Positions 7,869 through 16,253 of a DNA stretch of 64,000 nucleotides are shown here, piece by piece. The stretch spans positions 124,001-188,000 of the forward strand of contig NZ_JAETZZ010000008.1 of the NCBI RefSeq assembly GCF_022627325.1. Reading direction: 5' to 3'. Position 1 is the stretch's first letter. Every line of letters begins with the position of its first letter. The notes beneath the pieces are model-generated. The model saw only the letters and a list, made by a program, of their open reading frames with translations. It was not told the origin of the DNA and ran no database searches. Both the position numbers and the translations under genes were made by a program. Origin of the DNA: Pseudomonas putida. Lineage in GTDB: Bacteria; Pseudomonadota; Gammaproteobacteria; Pseudomonadales; Pseudomonadaceae.

Positions 7869-9125
7869 TCACCAAATGGCGATGTCATAGGTCAGGTACA
7901 GGCGGTTGCTGTCCCGACCGCGGGAAAAGTCAGACCTGTAGACATAGTTGCGCAGCCGTATCCCAAGCCCTTTGAGCGCCCCGCCCTGCACCACATACGC
8001 AAGCTCGGCGTCACGCTCCCATTCACTCAGGCCCTGCGCCCCGGAGCGGCCGTTGTCCCCGCTCAGGTAGCGCGTCATGAAGGTCAGCCCGGGCACCCCT
8101 GCGGCGGCAAAGTTGTAGGCATAGCTTGCCATCCAGGTCTTTTCTTCTTCCTCGATGAACTTGCCGATGCCAACGTTGCTGAACGAATACACCGTTGCGC
8201 CACTGATGTACGGCAGCCCGGCTTCACCGTCCAGCACCTGGTACCCCGCGCCGAAGGTGTGCCCTGAATGGGCGTAGGACACTTGCGCACTGAACAGGTC
8301 GTTGTCGATGCTGCCGCCGTATGCGGCGCCGCTGTCACGGCTGGCGAAATACCGCAGGTCGGTGGTCAGTACCCCGCCGGCCAGCGCAAGGTCATGCACC
8401 AGGCCGGCGAAGTCCTGGCGGTAGAAGTGTTCGAGCTGACCGTGGAAGTAGCTCAAGCGCACGTGCTTGCTGAGCGCGTAGTCGGCGCCGGCGAAGTTGA
8501 AATCGCCCGACTCGGCGCCGCCATCACCGTCCAGGTACAAGCCGGTACTGTCGGACGAGTCGCGTTGTTTGAACCGGTCCAGATGCCCGGCGGTGAGTGT
8601 CAGCCGCTCGATGTCGGTGCTGGTCAGCTGTGTGCCCTGGTAGGTCTGCGGCAGTACTCGGGCATCGTTGTAGACCAATACCGGCGTCTTGGGCAGCAAG
8701 GTACCGTGCTTGACCACCGTACGGCCCAGGCGAGCCTTGGCCGTCACCCCGGCACTGGCGAATTCCTGGGCAGCGCGACCGTCGTCATGCACCGGCAACA
8801 GGCCCGTACCGCTGCGGCCACGGCCGGAGTCCAGCCTGACTCCCAACAGCCCCATGGCGTCGAGCCCCAGGCCCAGCGTGCCTTGGGTAAAGCCTGACTG
8901 ATAGTCGAGCAGAAAACCCTGCGCCCACTCGGTTCGCTCGCTTTTGGCGGTGGCGGCGGCGCGGGCGCTCATGCCCTGTTCGTCGCGGAAATTTTCGTTG
9001 AAGTAAACGTTGCGCAGTTGCAGTTTGAGCGTGCCGTCATCGACGAATCCAGCAGCGCCGGCAACAGGCAGGCCGCCGCAGAGCAGGCCACAGGCGGCCG
9101 CCGCACGCAGAGCAGTTGGGGACAT
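7869..9125 (-). CDS. OprD-family outer-membrane porin
   Basis: The 418-residue product has a signal peptide (MSPTALRAAAACGLLCGGLPVAGA) and then FVDDGTLKLQLRNVYFNENFRDEQ, the typical start of OprD/OccD/OccK channels. Alternating strands continue to the C-terminal LYLTYDIAIW, which ends on an aromatic residue as expected for BAM-dependent insertion. The family forms 18-strand channels for small carboxylates. Its place between CitMHS and the acyl-CoA ligase suggests uptake of the acid used by this cluster. The longer frame upstream runs into the CitMHS gene and lacks a signal peptide, so ATG at 9125 was chosen. A CA motif precedes it. Confidence 0.88.
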   Translation of the reverse strand: MSPTALRAAAACGLLCGGLPVAGAAGFVDDGTLKLQLRNVYFNENFRDEQGMSARAAATAKSERTEWAQGFLLDYQSGFTQGTLGLGLDAMGLLGVRLDSGRGRSGTGLLPVHDDGRAAQEFASAGVTAKARLGRTVVKHGTLLPKTPVLVYNDARVLPQTYQGTQLTSTDIERLTLTAGHLDRFKQRDSSDSTGLYLDGDGGAESGDFNFAGADYALSKHVRLSYFHGQLEHFYRQDFAGLVHDLALAGGVLTTDLRYFASRDSGAAYGGSIDNDLFSAQVSYAHSGHTFGAGYQVLDGEAGLPYISGATVYSFSNVGIGKFIEEEEKTWMASYAYNFAAAGVPGLTFMTRYLSGDNGRSGAQGLSEWERDAELAYVVQGGALKGLGIRLRNYVYRSDFSRGRDSNRLYLTYDIAIW

Positions 9126-9133
9126 GGTCGGTA

Positions 9134-9149
9134 CTCTGTTGTTGTTTTT
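9134..9149 (-). promoter_or_regulatory. CA motif (Hfq/Crc-type) at the porin start
   Basis: The mRNA reads AAAAACAACAACAGAG shortly before the porin ATG at 9125. AAN repetition fits an Hfq/Crc target. Confidence 0.55.
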
Positions 9150-9190
9150 GAATGAGTTGAAAGCGGGCGCCCGGCGGCGCCCTGGGCGGT

Positions 9191-10495
9191 TCAGACGAAG
9201 AAGGACAAGGCCCCGGTGGCCAGGGCCAGGGCGGTGATCACCAGGGAGGTGAGCACCGCCCATTTGACGGTGGCTTTCTGGAAATCGCCGATATCGCGGT
9301 CGACCATACCCACCAGCAGCAGGGTCGAGGCCACCAGCGGGCTCATCAGGTGCACAGGCTGGCCGAGCACCGATGCGCGGGCGATCTCTACCGGGTCGAT
9401 GCCGTAGGCGGCCGCCGCGTTGGCCAGGATCGGGACCACGCCAAAGTAGTAGGCATCATTGGACAGCACGAACGTCAGCGGCATGCTGGTGATCGCCACC
9501 ACCAGCGGGAACCAGTGGCCCCAGGACTGCGGAATCCAGTCCACCAGTGTCTGCGCCAGCGCATCGACCATTTTCGTGCCGGAGAAGATGCCGGCGAAAA
9601 TCCCTGCGGCAAACACCAGCAGCACGACCGTCATGGCGTTGCCGGAGTGGGCCAGGATGCGCTCTTTCTGCACCTCCAGTTGCGGGTAGTTGATCATCAA
9701 GGCAGCAACGAAACCGATCATGAACAGGATCGCTGCGTGCATCACGCCCAGGACCAGCGCGACCATTACCGCTACCACCAGCAGCAGGTTCACGTAGGCA
9801 AGCCGCGGACGCTTGTGCGGCGTGTCTTCGAGAATCGCCTTGATGTAGCAATTGCCGCCACCAGACTCGAGCTTGATGTTGCCGATGCGTTTGCGTTCGG
9901 CACGGCCCAGCAGAAACGCAGTGAAGACCACCCAGGCAGCCCCACCGATCATGGTGGGCAACATCGGGATGAAGTACTCGGTCGCATCGAGCCCCAGCGC
10001 CGCGATGGCCCGCGTCGCCGGGCCGCCCCAAGGGCTCAGGCCGCTCATGATGCTCAGTGAAAGCATCGCCACCGTTGCCAGGATCATCGGGTTCATGCCG
10101 ATGCGCTTGTACAGCGGCAACATGGCTGCGCAGGTGATCATGTAGGTGGTGGTGCCATCACCATCGAGCGCCACCAGCAGCGAAAGCAGTGCAGTGCCGA
10201 TGGCGATCTTGATCGGGTCGCCATTGACGCGTTTGAGAATCTTGCGGATCAGCGGGTCGAACAGCCCTGCGTCGATCATCAGGCCAAAGAACAGAATGGC
10301 GAACAGCAACAAGGCAGCCGACGGGGCAACCATCTTCAGGCCGTCGAGCATCATCTTGCCGGTGGTCGGCGCAAAACCGCCGATCACGGCGAAAACGATG
10401 GGGACTACGGTGAGCGCAACGATCGGCGACAGGCGTTTGCTCATGATGAGGTAGGTGAATGTCACCACCATGATCAAGCCAAGCAATGCAAGCAT
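9191..10495 (-). CDS. CitMHS-family metal-citrate/proton symporter
   Basis: The 434-residue protein has about 12 hydrophobic segments and CitMHS landmarks such as LVALDGDGTTTYMITCAAMLPLYKR around 105-130, SPWGGPATRAIAALGLD, and VLSNDAYYFGVVPILANAAAAYG, which carry the conserved polar motifs of the family. CitMHS carriers import citrate or related tricarboxylates complexed with Mg2+ or Ca2+. The gene sits between dctA and the porin in a same-strand run. Combined with the PrpF-type isomerase this suggests a tricarboxylate substrate such as an aconitate isomer or oxalomesaconate-like acid, which is inference. The start codon follows AAACAAGAGAAC. Confidence 0.87.
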   Translation of the reverse strand: MLALLGLIMVVTFTYLIMSKRLSPIVALTVVPIVFAVIGGFAPTTGKMMLDGLKMVAPSAALLLFAILFFGLMIDAGLFDPLIRKILKRVNGDPIKIAIGTALLSLLVALDGDGTTTYMITCAAMLPLYKRIGMNPMILATVAMLSLSIMSGLSPWGGPATRAIAALGLDATEYFIPMLPTMIGGAAWVVFTAFLLGRAERKRIGNIKLESGGGNCYIKAILEDTPHKRPRLAYVNLLLVVAVMVALVLGVMHAAILFMIGFVAALMINYPQLEVQKERILAHSGNAMTVVLLVFAAGIFAGIFSGTKMVDALAQTLVDWIPQSWGHWFPLVVAITSMPLTFVLSNDAYYFGVVPILANAAAAYGIDPVEIARASVLGQPVHLMSPLVASTLLLVGMVDRDIGDFQKATVKWAVLTSLVITALALATGALSFFV

Positions 10496-10502
10496 GTTTG
10501 GG

Positions 10503-10518
10503 TTCTCTTGTTTTTATT
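10503..10518 (-). promoter_or_regulatory. CA motif (Hfq/Crc-type) at the CitMHS start
   Basis: The mRNA reads AATAAAAACAAGAGAA just before the CitMHS ATG. The A-rich AAN repeats overlap the ribosome site. Confidence 0.55.
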
Positions 10519-10620
10519 CTAAGGCGTGGCCATCTGGCGCGCAGACGGCCCCCTGCCCCACTCGGCATCACAGTGATGCTGAGCGGAGTCCAAGTCAACG
10601 AAGGGGGTTAAGGGTGACGA

Positions 10621-11937
10621 TCAGCCGTGACGACGGGGCTCTGCAGGCCAGCTGGACACCCTTGGCGTACCCTGCTCGGCGAGCGGCTCAGGCTCACCGT
10701 TCAGGGTGCGCATCAAGGTCTCCCGCTCACAGGCATTTTCCGAAAGCGAGACCACCACGGTGGCCACGGCATTGCTGGCCAGGCTGGTCAGGGCACGCGC
10801 CTCGGACATGAAACGATCGACGCCAATCAGCAGCGCCAAGCCAGCCAAGGGGATGTCGTGGATGACGGTCAGGGTCGAGGCCAGGGCCACGAAGCCACTC
10901 CCGGTGACACCGGCAGCGCCCTTGGAAGACAGCAGCATGATGGCGAGCATGGTGATGGTCTGGCCCAAGGTCAGATCGATGTTGCACGCCTGGGCGATGA
11001 AGATGGCCGCCAGCGACAGGTAGATCGCCGTGCCGTCCAGGTTGAAGGAGTACCCGGTGGGCAGCACCAGCCCCACCACACCTTTTTTGCAGCCCAGTGC
11101 TTCCAGTTTCTCCAACATGCGCGGCAACACCGGCTCGGTGGAAGAAGTACCCAGCACCACCAGAAACTCCTCACGGAAATAACGCAGCAGTTTCCACAGG
11201 CTGAAACCGTGCGCCCGGCAGATGCCACCCAACACGACGATGACGAAGAAGGCACAGGCGATGTACAAGGTGCCGACCAGTTTCGCCAGGGCGCCAAGGG
11301 AGCTGATTCCGTACTGGCCTACGGTAAAGGCCAGTGCACCGAACGCACCGATCGGCGCGAAGCGCATCAGGTAGCCGAAAATGCGAAACACCATGGTCGA
11401 CGCGGATTCGAGCACATCCAGCACCGGCTTGCCCTTTTCACCCATCGACGACAGGGCAAAACCGCTGAGTACCGCGATGAACAGCACTGGCAGCACTTCG
11501 CCTTTGTTGAATGCGCCGATGAAGGTATCGGGAATGATGTGCATGAAAAAGTCGACCACACTCAGTTTCGCCGCAGACGCAGCATACTGGCTCAGCCCCT
11601 CGGTGCTGAGGGTGGCGGGGTCAATGTTCATGCCCTCGCCAGGCCGAAAGAGGTAGACCGCCGCAAGGCCGATGATCAGGCTGACCACGGTCAAGCCCAG
11701 GAACAGCAGCAACGTCTTGCTCATCAAGCGCCCCAGCGAACGCTTGTCGGTCATGCCGGCGATCCCGGTGACGATGGTGCAGAACACCACAGGCGCGATC
11801 ATCATCTTGATCAGCTTGATGAAGGCATCGCCCAGCGGTTTGAGCGCAACCGCCTGTTGCGCCCAGAAATGCCCGACCACCACGCCCAGCAGGACGGCGC
11901 AGAGAATCTGGAAGTACAGTGATTTTGCGATCTTCAT
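10621..11937 (-). CDS. C4-dicarboxylate/cation symporter, DctA-type
   Basis: The 438-residue protein matches DctA closely: KLIKMMIAPVVFCTIVTGIAGM near 42-63, the re-entrant loop EEFLVVLGTSSTEPVLPRMLEKLE, the GYSFNLDGTAIYLSLA transport motif and SKGAAGVTGSGFVALASTL. It should import succinate, fumarate, malate or similar acids with cations across the inner membrane. P. putida genomes normally have a separate housekeeping dctA, so this copy may serve the local pathway. It is 77 bp downstream of the PrpF gene and 125 bp upstream of CitMHS on the same strand. The last ~25 residues are polar and specific to this copy. Confidence 0.88.
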   Translation of the reverse strand: MKIAKSLYFQILCAVLLGVVVGHFWAQQAVALKPLGDAFIKLIKMMIAPVVFCTIVTGIAGMTDKRSLGRLMSKTLLLFLGLTVVSLIIGLAAVYLFRPGEGMNIDPATLSTEGLSQYAASAAKLSVVDFFMHIIPDTFIGAFNKGEVLPVLFIAVLSGFALSSMGEKGKPVLDVLESASTMVFRIFGYLMRFAPIGAFGALAFTVGQYGISSLGALAKLVGTLYIACAFFVIVVLGGICRAHGFSLWKLLRYFREEFLVVLGTSSTEPVLPRMLEKLEALGCKKGVVGLVLPTGYSFNLDGTAIYLSLAAIFIAQACNIDLTLGQTITMLAIMLLSSKGAAGVTGSGFVALASTLTVIHDIPLAGLALLIGVDRFMSEARALTSLASNAVATVVVSLSENACERETLMRTLNGEPEPLAEQGTPRVSSWPAEPRRHG

Positions 11938-12014
11938 GAGGCATCACCCATTGTTGAAATTGTGCGGATGCGCTTGTGTTGCCTGGGTCACCACGGTTTG
12001 ACGCTTGGCAGGTT

Positions 12015-13094
12015 TCAACCCGCCATGCGCTGAAAACCAGGGGCGTATACAAATCCGGAGAACAGCCGGCGGGCGGTGCGAACCACCGAGGCCTGAATGG
12101 TCTGGCCATCCGGGCCACCGCGCGAAAGCGCGACATCGATACCGCCGCTGGGATGTTCCAGGCGTACTTCGGTGAGTGCTTGGGCAGCATCACCGAGCAT
12201 GTCCATCACGACGGTGCCTGGGCTGACGCAGGCAGTTGCCAGCCCGATGGATCCTGTGATGGCCAGCGCCCGGTGGCAATTGTGCGGCATGAAATACCTT
12301 ACCTGCAGGGTACCGTCATAGCGCGGCGCAGAGATCAACACGGGCTTGGGGATCACCATGTTGCTGACGTCGCCCAGGCCCATGGCCTTGCCCGCTTTCA
12401 GGCGCAGGGCTTCCAGGCGCTGCAGCAGGTGCGTGTTCGCATCCAGTTGCGCGGGGGTTTCCGAACCTGTCACGCCCATTTGCGCGGCATCGACGATCAT
12501 CATCGGCATGGCCATGTCGATGCAGGTGACAGGGATACCGTCGATCACATCCTTGGCCTGCCCGGTAGGGAACAGCTTGCCCGTCTTGCTACCCACGGCA
12601 TCGAGGAATGTCAGGTGCACCGGGGCGGCAGTCCCCGGTACGCCGTCGATCGCCGTACGCCCTTCGTAGCGCACGATGCCGCCGGGGGTCTCCACCAGCG
12701 AATTGACGAACGTGTGGGTATTGAGGTTGCGGATACGCACCAGGGTCTTACCGTCATTGCCCTTGACCAGCCCTTGCTCGATGGCGAAAGGGCCCACGGC
12801 ACACAGCATGTTGCCGCAGTTGGGGGCGGTATCGACGCGGCGCTGGGCAACCATCACTTGCACGAACAGGTAGTCGACGTCGGCGTCGGCATGCAGCGAA
12901 GGGCTGATGATGGCCACCTTGCTGGTCTGCGGGCTGCCACCGCCAATGCCGTCGATCTCCAGCTCGTGACCGGAGCCCATCAGGTTGATCAGCAGCTCGT
13001 CGCGCTCGACCACATTGGCTGGCAGATCCCACGCATGAAAGAACGGGCCTTTGGAGGTACCGCCGCGCATGAGCACACAAGGAATTCGTTGCAT
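12015..13094 (-). CDS. PrpF/GalD-family isomerase (tricarboxylate double-bond tautomerase)
   Basis: The 359-residue protein starts MQRIPCVLMRGGTSKGPFF, the hallmark of the PrpF/4-oxalomesaconate tautomerase family (two diaminopimelate-epimerase-like halves). APNCGNML near residue 92 holds a conserved Cys and is followed by a large second half containing MPHNCHRALAITGSIGLA. Known members isomerise 2-methylaconitate, 4-oxalomesaconate or aconitate. No methylcitrate or gallate ring-cleavage gene is nearby, and the partners are CitMHS and DctA, so a trans-aconitate-type substrate is an attractive but unproven guess. The ATG at 13094 follows AACAAGAG; the longer upstream frame lacks family similarity. 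A LysR gene diverges upstream. Confidence 0.85.
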   Translation of the reverse strand: MQRIPCVLMRGGTSKGPFFHAWDLPANVVERDELLINLMGSGHELEIDGIGGGSPQTSKVAIISPSLHADADVDYLFVQVMVAQRRVDTAPNCGNMLCAVGPFAIEQGLVKGNDGKTLVRIRNLNTHTFVNSLVETPGGIVRYEGRTAIDGVPGTAAPVHLTFLDAVGSKTGKLFPTGQAKDVIDGIPVTCIDMAMPMMIVDAAQMGVTGSETPAQLDANTHLLQRLEALRLKAGKAMGLGDVSNMVIPKPVLISAPRYDGTLQVRYFMPHNCHRALAITGSIGLATACVSPGTVVMDMLGDAAQALTEVRLEHPSGGIDVALSRGGPDGQTIQASVVRTARRLFSGFVYAPGFQRMAG

Positions 13095-13103
13095 GACTAC
13101 TGA

Positions 13104-13113
13104 CTCTTGTTGA
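13104..13113 (-). promoter_or_regulatory. CA motif (Hfq/Crc-type) at the PrpF-like start
   Basis: The mRNA reads TCAACAAGAG 10-20 nt before the start codon. It is shorter than the other motifs of the block but shares the AACAAGAG core. Confidence 0.45.
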
Positions 13114-13189
13114 TCAATTGGGGAAATTGATGTTCTGGACACAAGAGTGACAAAGTTTGATAAATCGATCCAATGCAAATATCGTAGCC

Positions 13190-13212
13190 ATTGTTGCGTT
13201 TGACAAAACAAT
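13190..13212. promoter_or_regulatory. Possible LysR operator (ATTGTT-N11-AACAAT)
   Basis: A 6-bp inverted repeat, ATTGTT and AACAAT separated by 11 bp, lies between the PrpF-like gene and the divergent LysR gene, 30 bp before the LysR start. The geometry suits a LysR-type site. Regulation of the divergent pair by this LysR is inferred from position. Confidence 0.35.
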
Positions 13213-13241
13213 AAAGCGGTGAATTCCCTTAGGAAAACGTC

Positions 13242-14135
13242 ATGGAATATGAGCTGCAAGACATTAGATCTTTCGTGAAAATCGCCGAACTTGGCAGCTT
13301 CCACGAGGCGGCTGAGGTGCTGCACCTGTCACAACCGGCGTTGAGCCGGCGGATAAAAAAGCTCGAAGAGGGCCTGGGAACGCCCTTGCTCGAACGGACC
13401 ACCCGCCGCGTGAGCCTGACCACGGTCGGTCGCGACTTTCTGCCCAAGGCCAGGCGTCTGCTGGACGATTTCGAAGATTCGATCCTGAGCATTCGTGAAC
13501 TTGCCGAGCGCCAGACCGGCCAAGTGACCCTGGCCTGCATCCCGACCGCTGCGTTTTACTTCCTGCCCTCGGTGATTCGGGACTACAACGAGCAGTACCC
13601 GAAAATCCGTATTCGGCTGCTGGACCTCAGTGCCAACGAGGGGCTGGAGGCGGTGCTGCGCGGTGAAGCCGATTTCGGTATCAACATGATGAGCGGCCAG
13701 CATCCGGATATCGAGTTCGTGTCGCTGGTGCAGGAGCGTTTCGTGCTGGCGTGCCGGCGCGATCACGAGCTGGCCGATCGCGCGTCGGTCACCTGGACAG
13801 AGCTTGCCGATTACAGGCTCATCGGCGTCGGGCGCCTGAGCGGCAATCGCATGTTGCTGGACCATGCGCTGTCCGGCCTCAGCTGGCGGCCGAAGTGGTT
13901 CTATGAGGTGCAGCACCTTTCCACCTCGTTGGGCATGGTCGAAGCGGGGCTGGGGGTGTCGGCCATGCCAAGCCTGGCCATGCCGGCTGCCGACCATCCG
14001 ACGTTGGTGAGTGTTCCGCTGATGGAACCCGAGGTGACGCGTACGCTCGGGCTGGTGTATCGGCGTGGGGCCTCGCTTTCACCTGCGGCAGAAAAGTTCG
14101 TTTCCATTCTGCTGGAGAAATGGCCGAATCGCTGA
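13242..14135 (+). CDS. LysR-family transcriptional regulator
   Basis: The 297-residue protein has the LysR winged helix (MEYELQDIRSFVKIAELGSF, recognition helix SQPALSRRIKKLEEGLG) and an effector domain of usual size. It is divergent from the PrpF-like gene across a 147-bp gap holding an ATTGTT-N11-AACAAT dyad. This arrangement is typical of a LysR activator of a catabolic operon, so it is the best candidate activator for the prpF-dctA-citMHS-porin run. The effector is probably the organic acid substrate or an intermediate. The start ATG at 13242 lies 7 nt after TTAGGAAAA. Confidence 0.9.
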   Translation: MEYELQDIRSFVKIAELGSFHEAAEVLHLSQPALSRRIKKLEEGLGTPLLERTTRRVSLTTVGRDFLPKARRLLDDFEDSILSIRELAERQTGQVTLACIPTAAFYFLPSVIRDYNEQYPKIRIRLLDLSANEGLEAVLRGEADFGINMMSGQHPDIEFVSLVQERFVLACRRDHELADRASVTWTELADYRLIGVGRLSGNRMLLDHALSGLSWRPKWFYEVQHLSTSLGMVEAGLGVSAMPSLAMPAADHPTLVSVPLMEPEVTRTLGLVYRRGASLSPAAEKFVSILLEKWPNR

Positions 14136-14323
14136 GTAAGCTGCCCGTGAACGTCTCTGCGGCCGTGTGGGTCTGCAGATGGCGTCGTAATGATTGGAGT
14201 CACCCCAGGTTGCGAAAACAAGGGATGATAAGGAGTGCAAGATCGGCGCCACGCTGAACGTGCTCGGTTGATCTGCAACTTCCGGTAAACTGCGCTGCGC
14301 CAAGGAAATTCACAGGACATGGA

Positions 14324-14809
14324 ATGCCCCTCTCTCCCGCTTCATCCCTGGCCAGACGCCGCCTGTATAGGGTGCGCTGGCTACAGACTGCCGCCCTGGC
14401 ACATTTGCTGGTTGGCCTGGGCCTGACCTGGGCAGGGCACACCCCCCTGCTGAACGATTACCAACTGAATATCGAACAGGCTTTCTGGGGCCAGGCGGCA
14501 CCTACGCCCGCGCGCAGCCAACAAGTCTGGTGGCTGGCCCTGTTCGGCGCCACCCTGCAAAGCTACTCGCTTTACATGCTCGGCCTTATCCACTTGGGTG
14601 ATCGCCTTCGCAGCCACCTGGCATGGGCCTGGTTGATCGCCGGCATCGCGCTGTGGGCACCACAGGATGCGTTGGTTTCACTGCAGGCGGGTATCTGGTC
14701 GCACCTGCTGGTCGACGGGGTCGCCGTGCTTGTGCTGATTCCTCCATTGCTCTGGCTGTACCGCCATGACCGCTCAGTTTCCATAGTAAAAGGACTTGAA
14801 CGTGGCTGA
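14324..14809 (+). CDS. Unknown small membrane protein
   Basis: The 161-residue protein has about four hydrophobic segments (near 23-40, 68-92, 99-117 and 124-142) and short charged tails. I do not recognise the family. It is the first gene of a three-gene operon: its stop overlaps the start of the TIGR01777 gene by 8 bp, so translation is coupled. The start ATG at 14324 lies a few bases after AGGACATGGA. Its conserved placement with a membrane-fused epimerase suggests a shared membrane complex, but no function can be assigned from sequence. Confidence 0.7.
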   Translation: MPLSPASSLARRRLYRVRWLQTAALAHLLVGLGLTWAGHTPLLNDYQLNIEQAFWGQAAPTPARSQQVWWLALFGATLQSYSLYMLGLIHLGDRLRSHLAWAWLIAGIALWAPQDALVSLQAGIWSHLLVDGVAVLVLIPPLLWLYRHDRSVSIVKGLERG

Positions 14810-16244
14810 ATTACCTCTTCTGCACTGGGCCATCACCCTGCTGCTGTTTCAAGGTTTTCTCGGGGCGCTCGATACGCTCTACCACCATGAGCTGACCGTC
14901 GCCCTGCCCCAGCGCCACAGCGCGCGTCTGGAGCTGACGATTCACGCTGTGCGCTCGTGTTTTTACGGTGTGCTGTTCTTGGGCATCGCACATGTTGCCT
15001 TCCAGGGACTGTGGGCGATCGTGGTGGCGGTTCTGTTTGCGCTGGAAATCGGCTTGACCCTGTGGGATTTCGTGGTCGAGGATCGTAGCCGCAAGTTGCC
15101 GGCGGTAGAGCGCATCATGCATACGGTACTGGCTATCAACGCGGGTGCGTTTTTCGCCCTGTATGGCACACAGTTGCTGGAGTGGTCGCGCCTCCCCAGC
15201 GGCCTGGCGGCGATCGACCTTGGTTGGCAAGGCTGGTTACTCACCCTGTTCGCCGTTGGGGTCACGGCATCGGGTATTCGGGATGGCCTGGCGGCGCTTC
15301 GCATGCAGCGCAAGGGGCTGCCGCCCAACCCGTTTGCAGGGACTGCTTACAAGCAGGTGCTGGTCACCGGTGGCACTGGCTTCATCGGCGAAGCGCTGGT
15401 CAGCCAACTGCTGGACGCCGGCCACACCGTCACCGTGCTGGCCCGAGACCCGCTGCGTGCTGCCTACCTGTTCGACGGCCGGGCCCGCTGCGTGCGCGAG
15501 CTGGGCAAGCTCGGCTACGGTGAACGCTACGATGTGGTCATCAACCTGGCCGGCGCACCGGTCGCAGGGCCGCGCTGGTCGGCACGGCGCCAGGCGCAAC
15601 TGCTCGCAAGCCGGGTCGCCACCACCGAGGCGCTGCTGGACTGGCTGAAACATGCCGTGCACAAGCCGACCGTCTGGATTCAGGCATCGGCCATTGGTTA
15701 TTACGGTGTGCGCGATGGCAGCGAACTGCTGGATGAAACCGCCAGCAAAGGTAGAGGGTTCATGGCCGAATTATGTGCCCGCTGGGAGGCCGCAGCTCGG
15801 CCCGCCGCCGCGATGAGCGTGCGCCAGGTTGTGCTACGCCTGGGCGTCGTGTTCGGCCCAGGTGGCGCTCTGCCGGCGCTACTGATGCCGTTGCGTCTGG
15901 GCTTTGGCGGACGCATGGGGGATGGTCGACAGGTCATGAGCTGGGTGCACCGCGACGATGTACTGCAGGTCATGGCTCGGGCCATGGACGACCCTTCACT
16001 GAGCGGCACCTACAACCTGGTCGCGCCCGAGCCCGTCAGCCAGGCCCAGTTCGTCGAGGCTGCCGGGGCACTGCTAAAGCGCCCGGTATGGCTGAACATT
16101 CCCGCAGCGCCGGTCCGCCTGTTCGCCGGTGAAATGGCTGAGTTGTTCTTCGATGGCCAGCGTGTTCAGCCAACCCGGCTGCAACAAGCCGGCCACTGCT
16201 TCAAGTACCCAACCCTGGCCAGCGCGCTGCGTGACCTGGCCTGA
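14802..16244 (+). CDS. TIGR01777 (YfcH-like) epimerase with N-terminal membrane domain
   Basis: The 480-residue protein joins a ~180-residue hydrophobic N-terminal half with several membrane helices and conserved His residues (for example YHHEL) to a C-terminal extended-SDR domain. The latter has the nucleotide-binding motif VTGGTGFIGEAL near 188-200, INLAGAPVAGPRWS, ASAIGYYGVRDG with the SDR Tyr, and the MSWVHRDDV signature of the TIGR01777/YfcH family. That family includes poorly characterised NAD(P)-dependent epimerases once called SulA-like. The fused membrane domain is unusual. The GTG at 14802 was chosen because AAAGGA lies 6-11 bp upstream; a TTG at 14796 would be too close to it. Confidence 0.82.
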   Translation: MAELPLLHWAITLLLFQGFLGALDTLYHHELTVALPQRHSARLELTIHAVRSCFYGVLFLGIAHVAFQGLWAIVVAVLFALEIGLTLWDFVVEDRSRKLPAVERIMHTVLAINAGAFFALYGTQLLEWSRLPSGLAAIDLGWQGWLLTLFAVGVTASGIRDGLAALRMQRKGLPPNPFAGTAYKQVLVTGGTGFIGEALVSQLLDAGHTVTVLARDPLRAAYLFDGRARCVRELGKLGYGERYDVVINLAGAPVAGPRWSARRQAQLLASRVATTEALLDWLKHAVHKPTVWIQASAIGYYGVRDGSELLDETASKGRGFMAELCARWEAAARPAAAMSVRQVVLRLGVVFGPGGALPALLMPLRLGFGGRMGDGRQVMSWVHRDDVLQVMARAMDDPSLSGTYNLVAPEPVSQAQFVEAAGALLKRPVWLNIPAAPVRLFAGEMAELFFDGQRVQPTRLQQAGHCFKYPTLASALRDLA

Positions 16245-16253
16245 GGAGCAGCG

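Noticed and set aside
5792..7975. A 727-codon plus-strand open frame opposite the acyl-CoA dehydrogenase and ligase genes
   Set aside because: It is antisense to two well-supported genes, rich in His/Gln/Arg as expected of GC-rich shadow frames, and has no recognisable domain.
10627..11922. A 431-codon plus-strand open frame opposite dctA
   Set aside because: Shadow frame: composition is dominated by Gln, His, Arg and Asp, and the opposite strand encodes a clear DctA.
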